In this document: piece by piece, positions 33,172 through 42,331 of the stretch
How the letters are laid out: every line of letters starts with the position of its first letter
Numbering within the stretch: the first letter of the stretch is position 1
Assembly (NCBI GenBank): GCA_027576995.1
Contig: JANBQC010000206.1
Coordinates: 1-42,331 of the forward strand
Direction: 5' to 3'
DNA from: Dimargaris cristalligena
Taxonomy: Eukaryota > Kickxellomycota > Dimargaritomycetes > Dimargaritales > Dimargaritaceae
DNA: 42,331 bases
The notes under the pieces: generated by a model
What the model saw: the letters and a program-made list of their open reading frames with translations, nothing else
What the model was told of the DNA's origin: nothing
Database searches by the model: none
Translations under genes and position numbers: made by a program

Positions 33172-36036
33172 ATGTCGTTGGCCGAAGCTAGTGCCATTTA
33201 CCAGGAGGTCTTCTCCACCTTGGCCCAGCAGGGCTTCAAGTACATTACCAAGCGTCTGGCCCGCTTGCCCAAGGTAACTAACGAACTATACCCCCCATTA
33301 GCGCCCCCATTACTCCCCCCAACAGCAATATTGCCAACTTGCTAATGTCATGCTACACTATATACCCCTCTAATCCCTGAATGGACCTACTAACCCTATA
33401 TATATATATATATATTCGTAATCATCGGGCTATTTCAATGGCCCCTAGTCCCACCGTTCCGTCATTATCATCATTGAGGCATTCGCCCATTTGGAATCAG
33501 ACTTCCTTAACCTCCATTTTCTCAAAACGAAGGGCCCGGACGGAAATCCCTCTGGGGAGGTATGTACCCTCTAAATCCCGGTAATTCGGAGGCTCCTCTC
33601 GCTCCATCGACCCACCATGTTTCCAACTACGTTCTCACTAGATGGTACTATGTGGCATATGTCCCATGCCCTACTAACATAAATCCTACACTGTAACTAT
33701 ACCCTGACCCCAAAACAAATGCCATGGATGCATATGCCACGATTTACTTAGTCCCATATTGCGGAAATCAACAACCTAATTCAGCGGGTCAATCAGGAAT
33801 TGCAGTATATCGAACACCATACCCCAAATGACCCCACCATGTCAGTGCGTGACGACCCCTCTGCCCTTCAACGCCAAATCCTGAATTTTGTCAGTAAAAT
33901 ATCGAGCATTCGTATTCTGACCATCTCAATGTAAGAATAGACAAGCCGGTTTAGCTATGTGATCTGAATGCCGCTGCAGAATCAGGGCTGACACCTCCTG
34001 GTTTCACCGCCGCAGTTAGATCAGCGAACTATATTACACCATCTCCGTTTTAGTATGTCAATAATTATTTCATTATAACATCGATCTAATGCCCCCTATC
34101 ATCTCTCTCCCTGCCTCTCGATTGTCCTTCTTCCCGTCGCAGTATCCTCGAATTGTACCAGAAGCATAACAATTCCAACGTCGAGGTTTACATTGAGACG
34201 TTAGAGCGGTGTGTTGAAACCGTTGAACCATTCTGCAAGATCTTTATAATCAGGGACTATGCCACCGCAATTCTGTAAGACACCCTGATTTCCTTACTTT
34301 CATCGCCCTCTTAATTCGGGGTGGGGTTCAACATCCACATGGACGAAACCGGAAGAATCGCGTGCTAAGAATATTCCCGAATTAACCATACTTGTCTATA
34401 TATCCTCGGCCCGATTGTTACACTTGCCACTTGGCATTGCTAGGTTCGAACACCGGTCGTTCTACCAACTCCTACTGCTGAACGAAAAGATCCGCCGGTA
34501 CGATTTCTTTAGTAGCGCGGTGCACATGACCCTTGCCAAACAGGTTCTTACCCAGTGGCGACAAATTAGCCAGCCCCAACAGGCCGAGGTATGGCAAAAC
34601 TAGGAATGCCCCATGTTGTAATAACCCCATCTAGCTAATCCCGAAATACCCGAATTTTTAGGACGTGGTTTGTTAAGTAACCCAAATGCCCCTATTGGTT
34701 TCTTCCATATTCGCTTTATATTTCTAGATTGCTAAACCGGAGGATGCGTCGGAAACATCGGCCTGGGCTACTCTCTGGAATTCACTATCGGAGGTAAGAC
34801 TTGTAGTAAATAGCTCCATTGTATCGTGATTGTTTTTCAGTTTCAATATAGACCATTCCATCCCGCACGCTAAGCCCCCCTCCCCTCCCCCAAGCTGCCT
34901 TAAACCTTTGCCCTAATTCAAAAGTACCATCCCCCTTTACATTGCTCATACTAATCTATCGTACTACTCTATCATCCTAGTCCATTTACCCGGGTCGCAC
35001 CGGCTACGCGGCATCACCATTGGCCCAATGGCTCAACTACTACTACAAAGCCCTGGGCGCCAAAATGGCCCTGTACTTCCAAAAAATCATACAGGAGCGC
35101 GAGTCCAACTACTCGCAAGGCGAGCTAAAACTCCTCTGGAAACACCTCGAGTCATCGCTGAGACGCAAGTGAGTATCCGCCGCATTATCTTAGTAATCTA
35201 CCAGCCACTCTATTCGGACTAGGCCCAAACGGTGGTAGCCCTTGCCCGATTATTGCTTACCCACCATGGTCCTGGAATTACTTAGTATCGCCGAGGGGTG
35301 GCAAACTAATACACCATTAGTGCGAACATCGTTCCCTTATTTTGTTGGGAATGTGTATACTAACATATTTATCCATCTCGAACCCATTTTATCACTCGGC
35401 CCCATAGCATTATTCAATTTCTGAGGCACCAACTGGTCATCAGCCTCCACATCTACCATTTTAACGACGAAGGGGACTCCACGGACATCCACAATTTTGG
35501 CTTTCAATTGTACACCGGTAAAGATAACGTACCTAAAACCCGTACATTAACCCCAATCGCCCTGATGCGAGGGTCTTCAAATGTAAGCCATCGACTAAAT
35601 TTGCCAAACCAACCTGTACCATTTACCTATCTCATTCGCCATTATACTACCAATTCCAGTCTAATATCTATTTATCCATTCTTATATACCCCCCCGCCAT
35701 ACACGTTTATTCTCTAAACTCCATGACCTCTTTATACAGCTGCCCGACCGAATTGACGTCCAATTCATCACCAATATCCTGCAAATGGACTATTTGATGC
35801 TTCGCGACGGACAGCCCTCTTTACAACAACGGTCGCGGGCCCTCACCCACCCCAACTTGCCCCAAGTCTACTGGTTCGCCAGCATCGACAGTGTGGCCAA
35901 CAATTTCCTGGTGGCCGTTTGGCGCGGTCGTTTGAAAACGACGAGCGAAAATGTTACGGACGAACTATGGGGTGAAATACTGTATGATCTCCGTTTAACG
36001 CGGGCGTACGACTATATGCAGCAATTGAGCGTTTGA
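33172..36036 (+). CDS. KICS2: KICS2/C12orf66 homologue (DUF2003), KICSTOR subunit
   Basis: In animals KICS2 is part of KICSTOR, which tethers GATOR1 to lysosomes to repress TORC1 when nutrients are scarce. Nine exons: 33172..33273, 33449..33559, 33752..33930, 34143..34274, 34444..34588, 34728..34793, 34981..35168, 35408..35582, 35740..36036. All join in frame, giving 464 residues (human about 445). Matching blocks in order: an N-terminal helix (SLAEASAIYQEVFSTLAQQG), EAFAHLESDFLNLHFL in exon 2, the helical middle (EVYIETLERCVETVEPF), TLAKQVLTQWRQI (human HTKLQTWGQI), WLNYYYKALGAKMALYFQK (human WLMKLKNMLLAKFSFYFHE), LRHQLVISLHIYHFNDEG and LPDRIDVQFITNI; the C-terminal block (YWFASIDSVANNFLVAVW) keeps the hydrophobic pattern. 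No membrane span or signal. Exon 2 is short and easy to miss; it is phase 0 at both ends. The start has a good context and a CT-rich leader. Confidence 0.82.
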
Positions 36037-37631
36037 ACCATTCTTCCTTTTTTTTTACCATTTCGATAAATTGTACCACCATGTCCGATGTTTCTTCGAT
36101 TCAGCAAATCGTTGATTTATTCATAAGCTATCCCGCTATTTAACCGTTATACTGGAGTGGGGCATGTTTCCGATTTCTGTGGGAACCATTTTGCTCGAAA
36201 ACAGGAATCTGTTTTATTCACCTCCCACACACACAGTTTGCATATCGGGCTAATCTAGCCCCACAGGTTTCCCTAGCAACTTGGCATTATTCACCAATAT
36301 TATCGCCGGATTTCTATTCGTCTAAGTACTTTATCAGAACAGTATAATTTCAAATACCCGAACTCAATAAGTGCAATATTCAAACCAACTGTACTCGATT
36401 TTTGAATACATTATGAATGTTAAAGGTATGGGGAAGGGTTTATCTTAACAGGCATTGTCGATGCCATCAACAATATGGATTTAAACACAGCTGGACTGAA
36501 CCGCACCTGTCTTCCAAAGGAAAACGTCAGTCAATGGTAATTTGATAAATGAGCCGAGGAGAAATCATAATGATTTTTACAATATATTAAAAAGGCTCCA
36601 TTTAATTGTTCATACCGGGTCCCAGGGTAACCGCATGACAACTTCGCCCAATATTAATACCGCGAGAATCGGATAGAATCGTTAGATAGTACTGGAGATG
36701 GCTCCATCCACGATGTGCTAGGCCTGGAGGGGATGCGAGAAATAGACACTAATGTCCCTTTTTCAGAACGAACTGGTGATGGTAAAGCCGGCTCCCCCAG
36801 CTCATCTATAAGTGTGTATGTGGGGGGGGGGTATTCGCGGGGTTAGGAATGCTAAACCCCATGACGGACAGTCAAGGAGGAAGAGAGTCCAATATATATA
36901 TAAAAGGTGGGGCTCTAAAAAACGAAAAATGATGGATACTATAGCACAAATAATGTGTCTTATGGGGCAAACTAGACTGGTGACGCCCCACCATTTACTC
37001 GTCGACGGCTTTCAATCCTTGGTATGTGGCAAACATTGTTTTTAATATTATTCCAAATGTTTCCTTCATTAAACTCGACGATATTCAAAAAATAAATCAT
37101 AACATAGAATGGTATATTGTGTAATACTGTATAATTGTCTATAAAACTATTTATTAACTATTGCACCCTGATAAACGGGTTCTCTATATATACTATTGGT
37201 CAAATTAATTAGTGATGGATAATCTAAACAATTACGGCATAGTACTTAGCTTAGTTATCCCGGGATTAGGCATTCTTAGGCCGTGTCACCTCCCGGAATA
37301 ATAAATGCTATCATGAAGAGATACTTTTATAAGTCTACCAGATGATACCCCTAGGCTAATTCACAAGGTGTCTTTATTGTTCTAAGTGTCTCCTGACTTC
37401 CCAGAAATATTGCCAAGATTTACTAGGGTCAATTAGTATATAAACACCTCCCCCCACGGTATTATAACCCATATGTATATATATTGGCATATATTGGGAG
37501 TTTTTCTACTCCCCATTATATGCCTTGCCCCCATATAATATCTCTACATTAAGGTATTCACCACGAATATAAAAGTGTCATCATTTGTGACAAATATATA
37601 CTAATAAACGGAATCCCCTACCTAAATAAAC
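36037..37631. other. AT-rich flank, no gene seen
   Basis: AT-rich DNA rightward of KICS2. Contains a G9 run near 36822, TA-rich stretches and many stop codons in all frames. CpG dinucleotides are still present, which sets it apart from the segment to its right. Confidence 0.5.
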
Positions 37632-38269
37632 GCCTTATTAAGTGGGGTTGAGTGGGGTATCTACATTGTTAACCACCTCTCTCTCTCTCTATATATATAT
37701 ATAATGTAATGTAATATACTATAAAACAAGCTGAATGAATTATGGGGAACTGGGTACCACAGGCCCACCTCCTAAATAAGCATAGCATAGGCCAGCATCC
37801 TAGTTAATGGAATAATAGCCTGAACCAGGAAAAAATACAACCAGGCATAGTTAAACCAAGGTCACAAAGGGCTTTATATAAGACATAATATATTAGACAC
37901 AGTATCAGGGATTCTTGGACCAACTGGTTAGGGTCATTCAATATTATGTCAATTAATGGCAAGATAAGCAGTTGAAATAAATATGTAGTTGTCCCAAATA
38001 TTGATTGGATTTAGGATAGGAAGGTAACTGATGTGATACTCATGAAGAGGGATAATGGGTATGGTGGATAGTTGCAGAATAAATGGTTGATGAAAATGCC
38101 AACTTTGTAGAAGACTAAGCAATCATGGTCACTGAATTCCTGCACCTCATCAATCAATTTATGACAAGTTGAAAAATGCTGCCAAAGAGGTGATGACTAT
38201 ACCCACTCTCTATATTTGGCAGCAACTTCCATAATTTGAGGGTATGTGCCCTTGGCTAATTCCATTGGT

Positions 38270-38806
38270 TTAACAACATATCATTTCCAATGCCCAAATC
38301 TGGCAATCTACTATAATATATTTTGTATCATAATGGATTCATTAGAACTAGTCCACTTGTGTGAAGCATTGTGGCATTTCAGCACTACAGTGGTTGCCAC
38401 CTGTCTATTTTTATGAATAATCACCACCTTCATGTTGCTCACTTGGATCATAAAGGGAAGTCTTCCCTTAACTAGGCCTACTTGGCCCACCCCTTGCATC
38501 ACCAATGCTGGCCTATAAGTGGAGGGCAATTGTTAGGAAGGGAATGGTGATATTCACCCCTTATTGCCATCTACTACATAGGGTGAAGGGAATTGGCCAT
38601 AGTAGGAAGTGGGCCAAAACACCATTGTCCAATAGTGATGGTTATATTTACAATTGTCAGGGAGAGGCAGAAGTGGATGGGAATATATATTGCATGACCT
38701 AGAATCCAGTGGCCAGATCAAGTGCCAGAAGACTATCTGATTTCAATGCTCTTTTAATGCAGATACAATCACCTGGGCAACCAGCCTCACCCCATCTACT
38801 ACAACA
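38270..38806 (-). pseudogene. Decayed retrotransposon Gag-Pro relic
   Basis: On the minus strand, one frame reads CCSRWGEAGCPGDC (38806 downward), a damaged zinc-knuckle-like motif. In the same frame 59 codons on comes LLDNGVLAHFL (38635-38603), placed where a retropepsin D-[ST]-G-A active site would be. About 110 codons further, in another frame, LGIGNDMLL (about 38270-38300) resembles the closing IxGxD-[FM]-L strand of such proteases. Between them are in-frame stops (TAG, TGA, TAA) and frame changes. Order and spacing fit Gag knuckle then protease of an LTR (Ty3/gypsy-like) element. No reverse transcriptase was recognised to the left. The relic is non-functional as read. Confidence 0.45.
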
Positions 38807-39899
38807 GATGCCTTACTATGATATATCATAGCCATGCAGGATTTAATAATGTAGCCTCAAACATATTTTTTTTAGACCCCTGCCTGATATAGCACATATT
38901 ATATCCTCTTCAGCAATCTATATCTGTCAATTACATGTTAAATGTCAATTGTGAAAAACACCCAAACATATATAAGGGTGCCAGCCAGCTGCCCCAACAC
39001 AATGAACCTTACCCCCCAAAGCCCAACTTGGAGCCTGTTGTTTTGGGTTTTCTACTCCTACCTCATTTACCCAAACCTCCATTCAGGCCTATCTAGCTGT
39101 GAAGGATATCTCCATTCCAAAAGTCTTACTCTCAACTTTACCATTGTAAGCCATCAATTATTTGCCTATTGGTACCCCCCACCCCTGCTTCTATGTGGCT
39201 GTTACCACTACAAGCCTCTTTCATTATGGGATCACTCATCAATACCATTATTTTTCTGGCTATAATTATAAGCATTTTCTTAGCCAGCTTTGCAACTGAA
39301 GACCTGAGCCCCAGTACTCTACACCAGTCCCCCATCCACTACTTGTCCCCCACTGGGGGTGATGTCATTGCTGATGATAATTTGCAAGGCCAGCCTGGCT
39401 ACCAAGAGTCACTGACCAGCTACAACAGCCAACTCGGATTGGAGGCAACTATAACCAGTTCTGCAATGGTAAACAGCCCTAGCCCTAGTTCAACTGTGGA
39501 GGACCCCCTGTCTATCTAACAATTCCCCAAAAAGAAGGCAGCATTGCCCCAGGCAGATCATGCACTAGCTGTAAAGAACTAAACTCAAATCCTTAAAAAC
39601 TGAACTTTATTTAAAAAGATAGGTGATAAAAAGGGAAAGGTGGTGATAGACTTGCTGTTCCAAGAGGTGGTAGCAAGTGGGAGTATTTATACTCAAAAGA
39701 GGAAGCCTAAATGAAAAGATAGATAGATAATAGAGAAAGGGAGAGAAAGTCCCAGAATATTGGATGACTAAGCAGAGGGAAAGGGAGGGGAGTTCCCAGA
39801 TAATAATATTAGTCATCACAAAGGATAGGTAATATTCAGGTAACTGATAAATCCAATATGAAATAATAGAAGGGATAAAAAGAAAGGGAGAAAGCTATT

Positions 39900-40100
39900 A
39901 TTAGCTATTCTTTGAACAGGGGCGCAGTTGGGCCAGGGGCAGTGTGAATGTAGGGGTATCATCCAGTCAGGGGTAGGGGTGCATTACAGTCAAGGGTATA
40001 AAATATAATAATAGGAAAAACCATATAATAATAAAAATGGAGGAAAAATGACTATACTCATCAGGGGCAGGGGCTCATTCACTCATCAGGGGCATACTTC
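39900..40100. repeat. Degenerate CAGGGG-type short repeats
   Basis: CAGGGG occurs repeatedly (near 39918, 39934, 39968, 40062, 40068 and 40088), often as paired GGGG blocks and twice as CATCAGGGGCA. This looks like a decayed minisatellite inside the CpG-poor segment. Confidence 0.4.
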
Positions 40101-40199
40101 CAATAAGTGCGAAAAATGGATTAAAAATAAAAGTAAGTAAAAAATTTGGTAAGTTCACCACACTAGCTAAAATAAACAAGAAACCCAAGATATGGACAT

Positions 40200-40625
40200 C
40201 ACAAATGCAACTGCTGACTTAGTGACAAATTGCTTGTGGAAAGTCATGCTAAGTTACATGCTACTAGAAAGGAAGTACCTTGTAAAAAATGTAAGTGTCT
40301 ATGGACCAATTCAACAGCCTTTAATAAGCACCAAAAAGTTCCCTGTGACAACACTTGCCCAAATTGCAAGAAATAATTTGATCATCAAGACACTCTTTAC
40401 CTTCATCAGTGTACCAAAAAAGGTTGCCTATTTTCAGGGAACTGTGCTGAATGCAGTGAATTTTTAGATGATCCTGCCAAATACAACAGTCACGTGACAA
40501 ATGGATATACTGGTGGCGGGACTCACAGTCTATGCTGGCTCAATGGCAAATATTTTAGGTTGGCGGGTATTTTGAGAAAGCGTCACTATGCGAAAATGTA
40601 TGAGGGGGTATATGTGGTGCTGTGA
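40200..40625 (+). pseudogene. Broken multi-zinc-finger ORF
   Basis: One frame runs from 40200 to the TGA at 40623-40625, with internal stops TGA (40215-40217) and TAA (40374-40376). It reads CKKCKCLWTNSTAFNKHQ followed by KVPC (C-x2-C-x12-H-x4-C), CPNCKK*FDHQDTLYLHQC (C-x2-C-x12-H-x-C) and CAECSEFLDDPAKYNSH (C-x2-C-x12-H). Three evenly built Cys/His units in one frame are hard to explain by chance. The final 43 codons after 40492 are free of stops and contain CpG. The other open frame here (from 40192) lacks any motif and is a shadow. Possible origins are a DNA-binding gene or a transposon-encoded zinc-finger protein. Confidence 0.45.
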
Positions 40626-41094
40626 GAATTGACACGAATGGCACACATGGTCAATCTAGCTGATAGCGAACAATGTGACTGTCTGACTTGCGATTCATAC
40701 CGATAATGAGCTTACAATGGCGAGTCAATCAAAGCCAGCATTACCAGACCACAAACTATTATTATTATATACATTTTATTTTAATGTTTTAATTCGTAAA
40801 AAAACATTATATTTTCGTTTGATAGTACTGTTGACTGATCCCGAGATGAAAGGAATCGTCCTTCGTCATGGGAAAAGTTTCTTAGCAAATTGATAAATCA
40901 CGAAAATGATACATCACCGGTTTGTTCGATGGATGGATAGAGCGTAATAGACAGGTAAATACATAAACCAGGCAATATCCTGCCGTCAAAGAGGAGAGTA
41001 GATCATCATTAATCGCTATTATTTTAATATAATTACCACTATCATCTCATTCGCATAATAATAAAATTTACTTCCATTTTTTTTCTTCTTGACG
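40626..41094. other. Intergenic, leader of the next small ORF
   Basis: AT-rich, CpG-containing DNA. The last 25 bases (CTTCCATTTTTTTTCTTCTT) are a pyrimidine tract directly before an ATG, like the leaders of the real genes in this window. Confidence 0.4.
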
Positions 41095-41292
41095 ATGTCT
41101 TCGAACGAAGGAACCCCAGCCCAGAAGAGTGTCGCCCCCGGAGAGCCCTCGAATACCGCGCACGGTGAAAAGGGGAGCGTGACCCCCACAATCACCGAAC
41201 ACACCATATACACCTGTCGTAAATACCGTAAAATTTCATTTGAAAATAATTGCCAGAGAATACTTCATCAAGATAAATGCAAAAGCTCTTGA
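41095..41292 (+). CDS. Candidate gene start or fragment, 65 residues
   Basis: ATG at 41095 after a pyrimidine-rich leader. The protein starts MSSNEGTPAQKSVAPGEPSN, a hydrophilic, CpG-rich coding stretch like a genuine N-terminus. It then changes to YTCRKYRKISFENNCQRILH with QDKC, a loose C-x2-x...H-x3-C pattern reminiscent of the zinc-finger units at 40.3 kb with one cysteine missing. It stops at 41292. GTAAAT in the TGTCGTAAATAC context could be a donor, in which case further exons remain unseen. It may be a real first exon, a truncated zinc-finger gene or chance. Confidence 0.3.
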   Translation: MSSNEGTPAQKSVAPGEPSNTAHGEKGSVTPTITEHTIYTCRKYRKISFENNCQRILHQDKCKSS

Positions 41293-42331
41293 CACACGTC
41301 CAGGACCTGGTGTGCCCAATGAGACACCCCGTTTGATTATCATTATGTTGTATCCACAAAACGCACTTCCACTACCAACCCAATGCTATTAACACAAGAC
41401 CCGGCTCTACATTGGCTTTAAATAAAAACCAAACAGCCCATGTCACTACTTTCGATGTTGACATAAATACTATGATAGTCGAATATGCCGTCTGTCAGCT
41501 GGCTATCCTATTGGTTGGATCGGAGCACCCTCTACTAGGATGTTCACTCAACCACTACTTGCCCAATGTTGGGTAGAAAGTCCCGATTAAAGCACATACC
41601 ATAATTTTGACCGCCACTACTACGCAACACTATCTTTGATAGAAGAATAATAAGAGCTCTAATTATCACACATCACCTATAGGCCTTGAATTGAAAATAT
41701 ACTAGTCGTTCAACTAGCGGCTGACAACAGTCCATAAACTACCTGCTTTACATGATTGATCTGAGGCCATCTCTGTATGAGGCATCAGCCAATTGGGGAT
41801 TCGGTTTTCTGTAATGTTAACTATTCGGTACGGTTTGGCATATGGCTTTAACAAATAAATAAGAGGTAATCGGGTGATGATGGAGTATCAGATGTAAAAT
41901 AATGGCCTTGAAATAGAATATCCGAATGGTTAGAAAACGTGTATGCCGCCAAATAGTAAGCGTCCCAATCTCCGGAAACAACAGCCATAACTGTCCGTTG
42001 CCTACCCAGAGCCCATATAAAATATCTATAAAAAAATGGAATCTTAACAGAACCAAAGGCCATGGTGGGTGACATGCCGTCAGAATACTATAATGTAAAT
42101 CTTGGCTATCAACTCATAGACAGAACTCGACTAATGGAGTATTTGCGGTATAGATGGTTGGACTCACTCTGTAAGTGTTTGAATAACCAACTAGTGTATA
42201 TTTCTTGTGGTTTCAAATCAGGAACATTTAACCCAACTGTGGGAGAAATAGATAGTGTGCTGCCGTGGGCAGCTGGCCAGGGGCCACGTAAGCTCCAACA
42301 CATATTGCTAATCCACAAAGTAGTCATACTT
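41293..42331. other. Right-hand edge, no confident gene
   Basis: AT-rich DNA. On the minus strand two ORFs (42327-42109 and 42075-41848) lie in the same frame, separated by a few codons including three stops, and have fairly balanced composition (MAVVSGDWDAYYLAAYTFSN in the second). They may be one decayed or spliced gene running in from the right, but I recognise no family. The plus strand shows nothing. Confidence 0.4.

Larger units (their letters stand above)
37632..40492. mobile_element. CpG-depleted decayed repeat element
   Basis: Reading every line, I find only three CG dinucleotides in 2.86 kb (near 39435, 39922 and 40109), while both flanks contain CG regularly. TG and CA are abundant, as expected if methylated CpG decayed to TpG/CpA. 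The minus strand carries a broken retropepsin-like region (38270-38806). The left edge holds a (CT)n(AT)n microsatellite (about 37677-37702). No intact ORF, terminal repeats or target-site duplication was recognised, so the element type and true ends are unknown. Confidence 0.6.

Noticed and set aside
38942..39519. Two overlapping plus-strand ORFs in the CpG desert, one with a hydrophobic segment
   Set aside because: They are open mainly because the decayed DNA is poor in plus-strand stops there; no family motif, and the repeat's motifs lie on the other strand.
1..42331. CRISPR arrays, bacterial operons or a prophage
   Set aside because: There are no regularly spaced repeats or ribosome-binding-site-driven gene strings; all genes are eukaryotic and mostly intron-bearing.

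Overview
The window looks like nuclear DNA of an early-diverging (zygomycete-grade) fungus. All supportable genes are eukaryotic, and most carry short GT-AG introns of about 145-480 nt with GTAAGT-like donors. The gene set includes fungal-type Stm1, a single-FHA Cds1/Chk2 checkpoint kinase and mitochondrial COQ5 and MDH. It also keeps genes lost in budding yeast (MCMBP, PRKRIP1 and a KICS2/C12orf66 homologue). Zoopagomycota is my best guess for the lineage, but that is inference.

Layout. 0-8.2 kb: a small Hsp20-like protein (+) converges on the Cds1/Chk2-like FHA kinase (-), followed by a p24 cargo receptor (-) that is head-to-head with COQ5 (+). 8.2-12.1 kb: COQ5 and mitochondrial malate dehydrogenase (+). 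12.1-18.5 kb: no supportable gene; it holds microsatellites, a 22-bp perfect palindrome and about 1.7 kb of pyrimidine-rich DNA. 18.6-19.9 kb: a type I membrane protein with a repeated Cys-rich ectodomain. 23.1-24.1 kb: Stm1. 25.8-28.4 kb: an MCMBP gene (+) and an RRP8 gene (-) that meet tail-to-tail at a CA/TA microsatellite, each lacking its 3' exons. 29.1-31.1 kb: SNU13 (-) and PRKRIP1 (+), head-to-head. 33.2-36.0 kb: a nine-exon KICS2 homologue. 36-42.3 kb: AT-rich, repeat-like DNA holding a 2.86-kb stretch with only three CpG dinucleotides. That stretch carries a decayed retrotransposon Gag-Pro relic, and its right edge falls inside a broken zinc-finger ORF.

How the genes fit together. 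COQ5 and MDH serve mitochondrial respiration. RRP8, SNU13, STM1 and PRKRIP1 serve ribosome and spliceosome biology. The FHA kinase and MCMBP belong to replication and checkpoint control, and p24 acts in ER-Golgi traffic. I see no operon-like logic or obvious metabolic cluster. The most notable points are the double truncation at 26.98-27.10 kb, a KICSTOR-type gene in a fungus, and the CpG desert. Exon structures were assembled by eye from frames, splice consensus and family conservation, not from transcripts.
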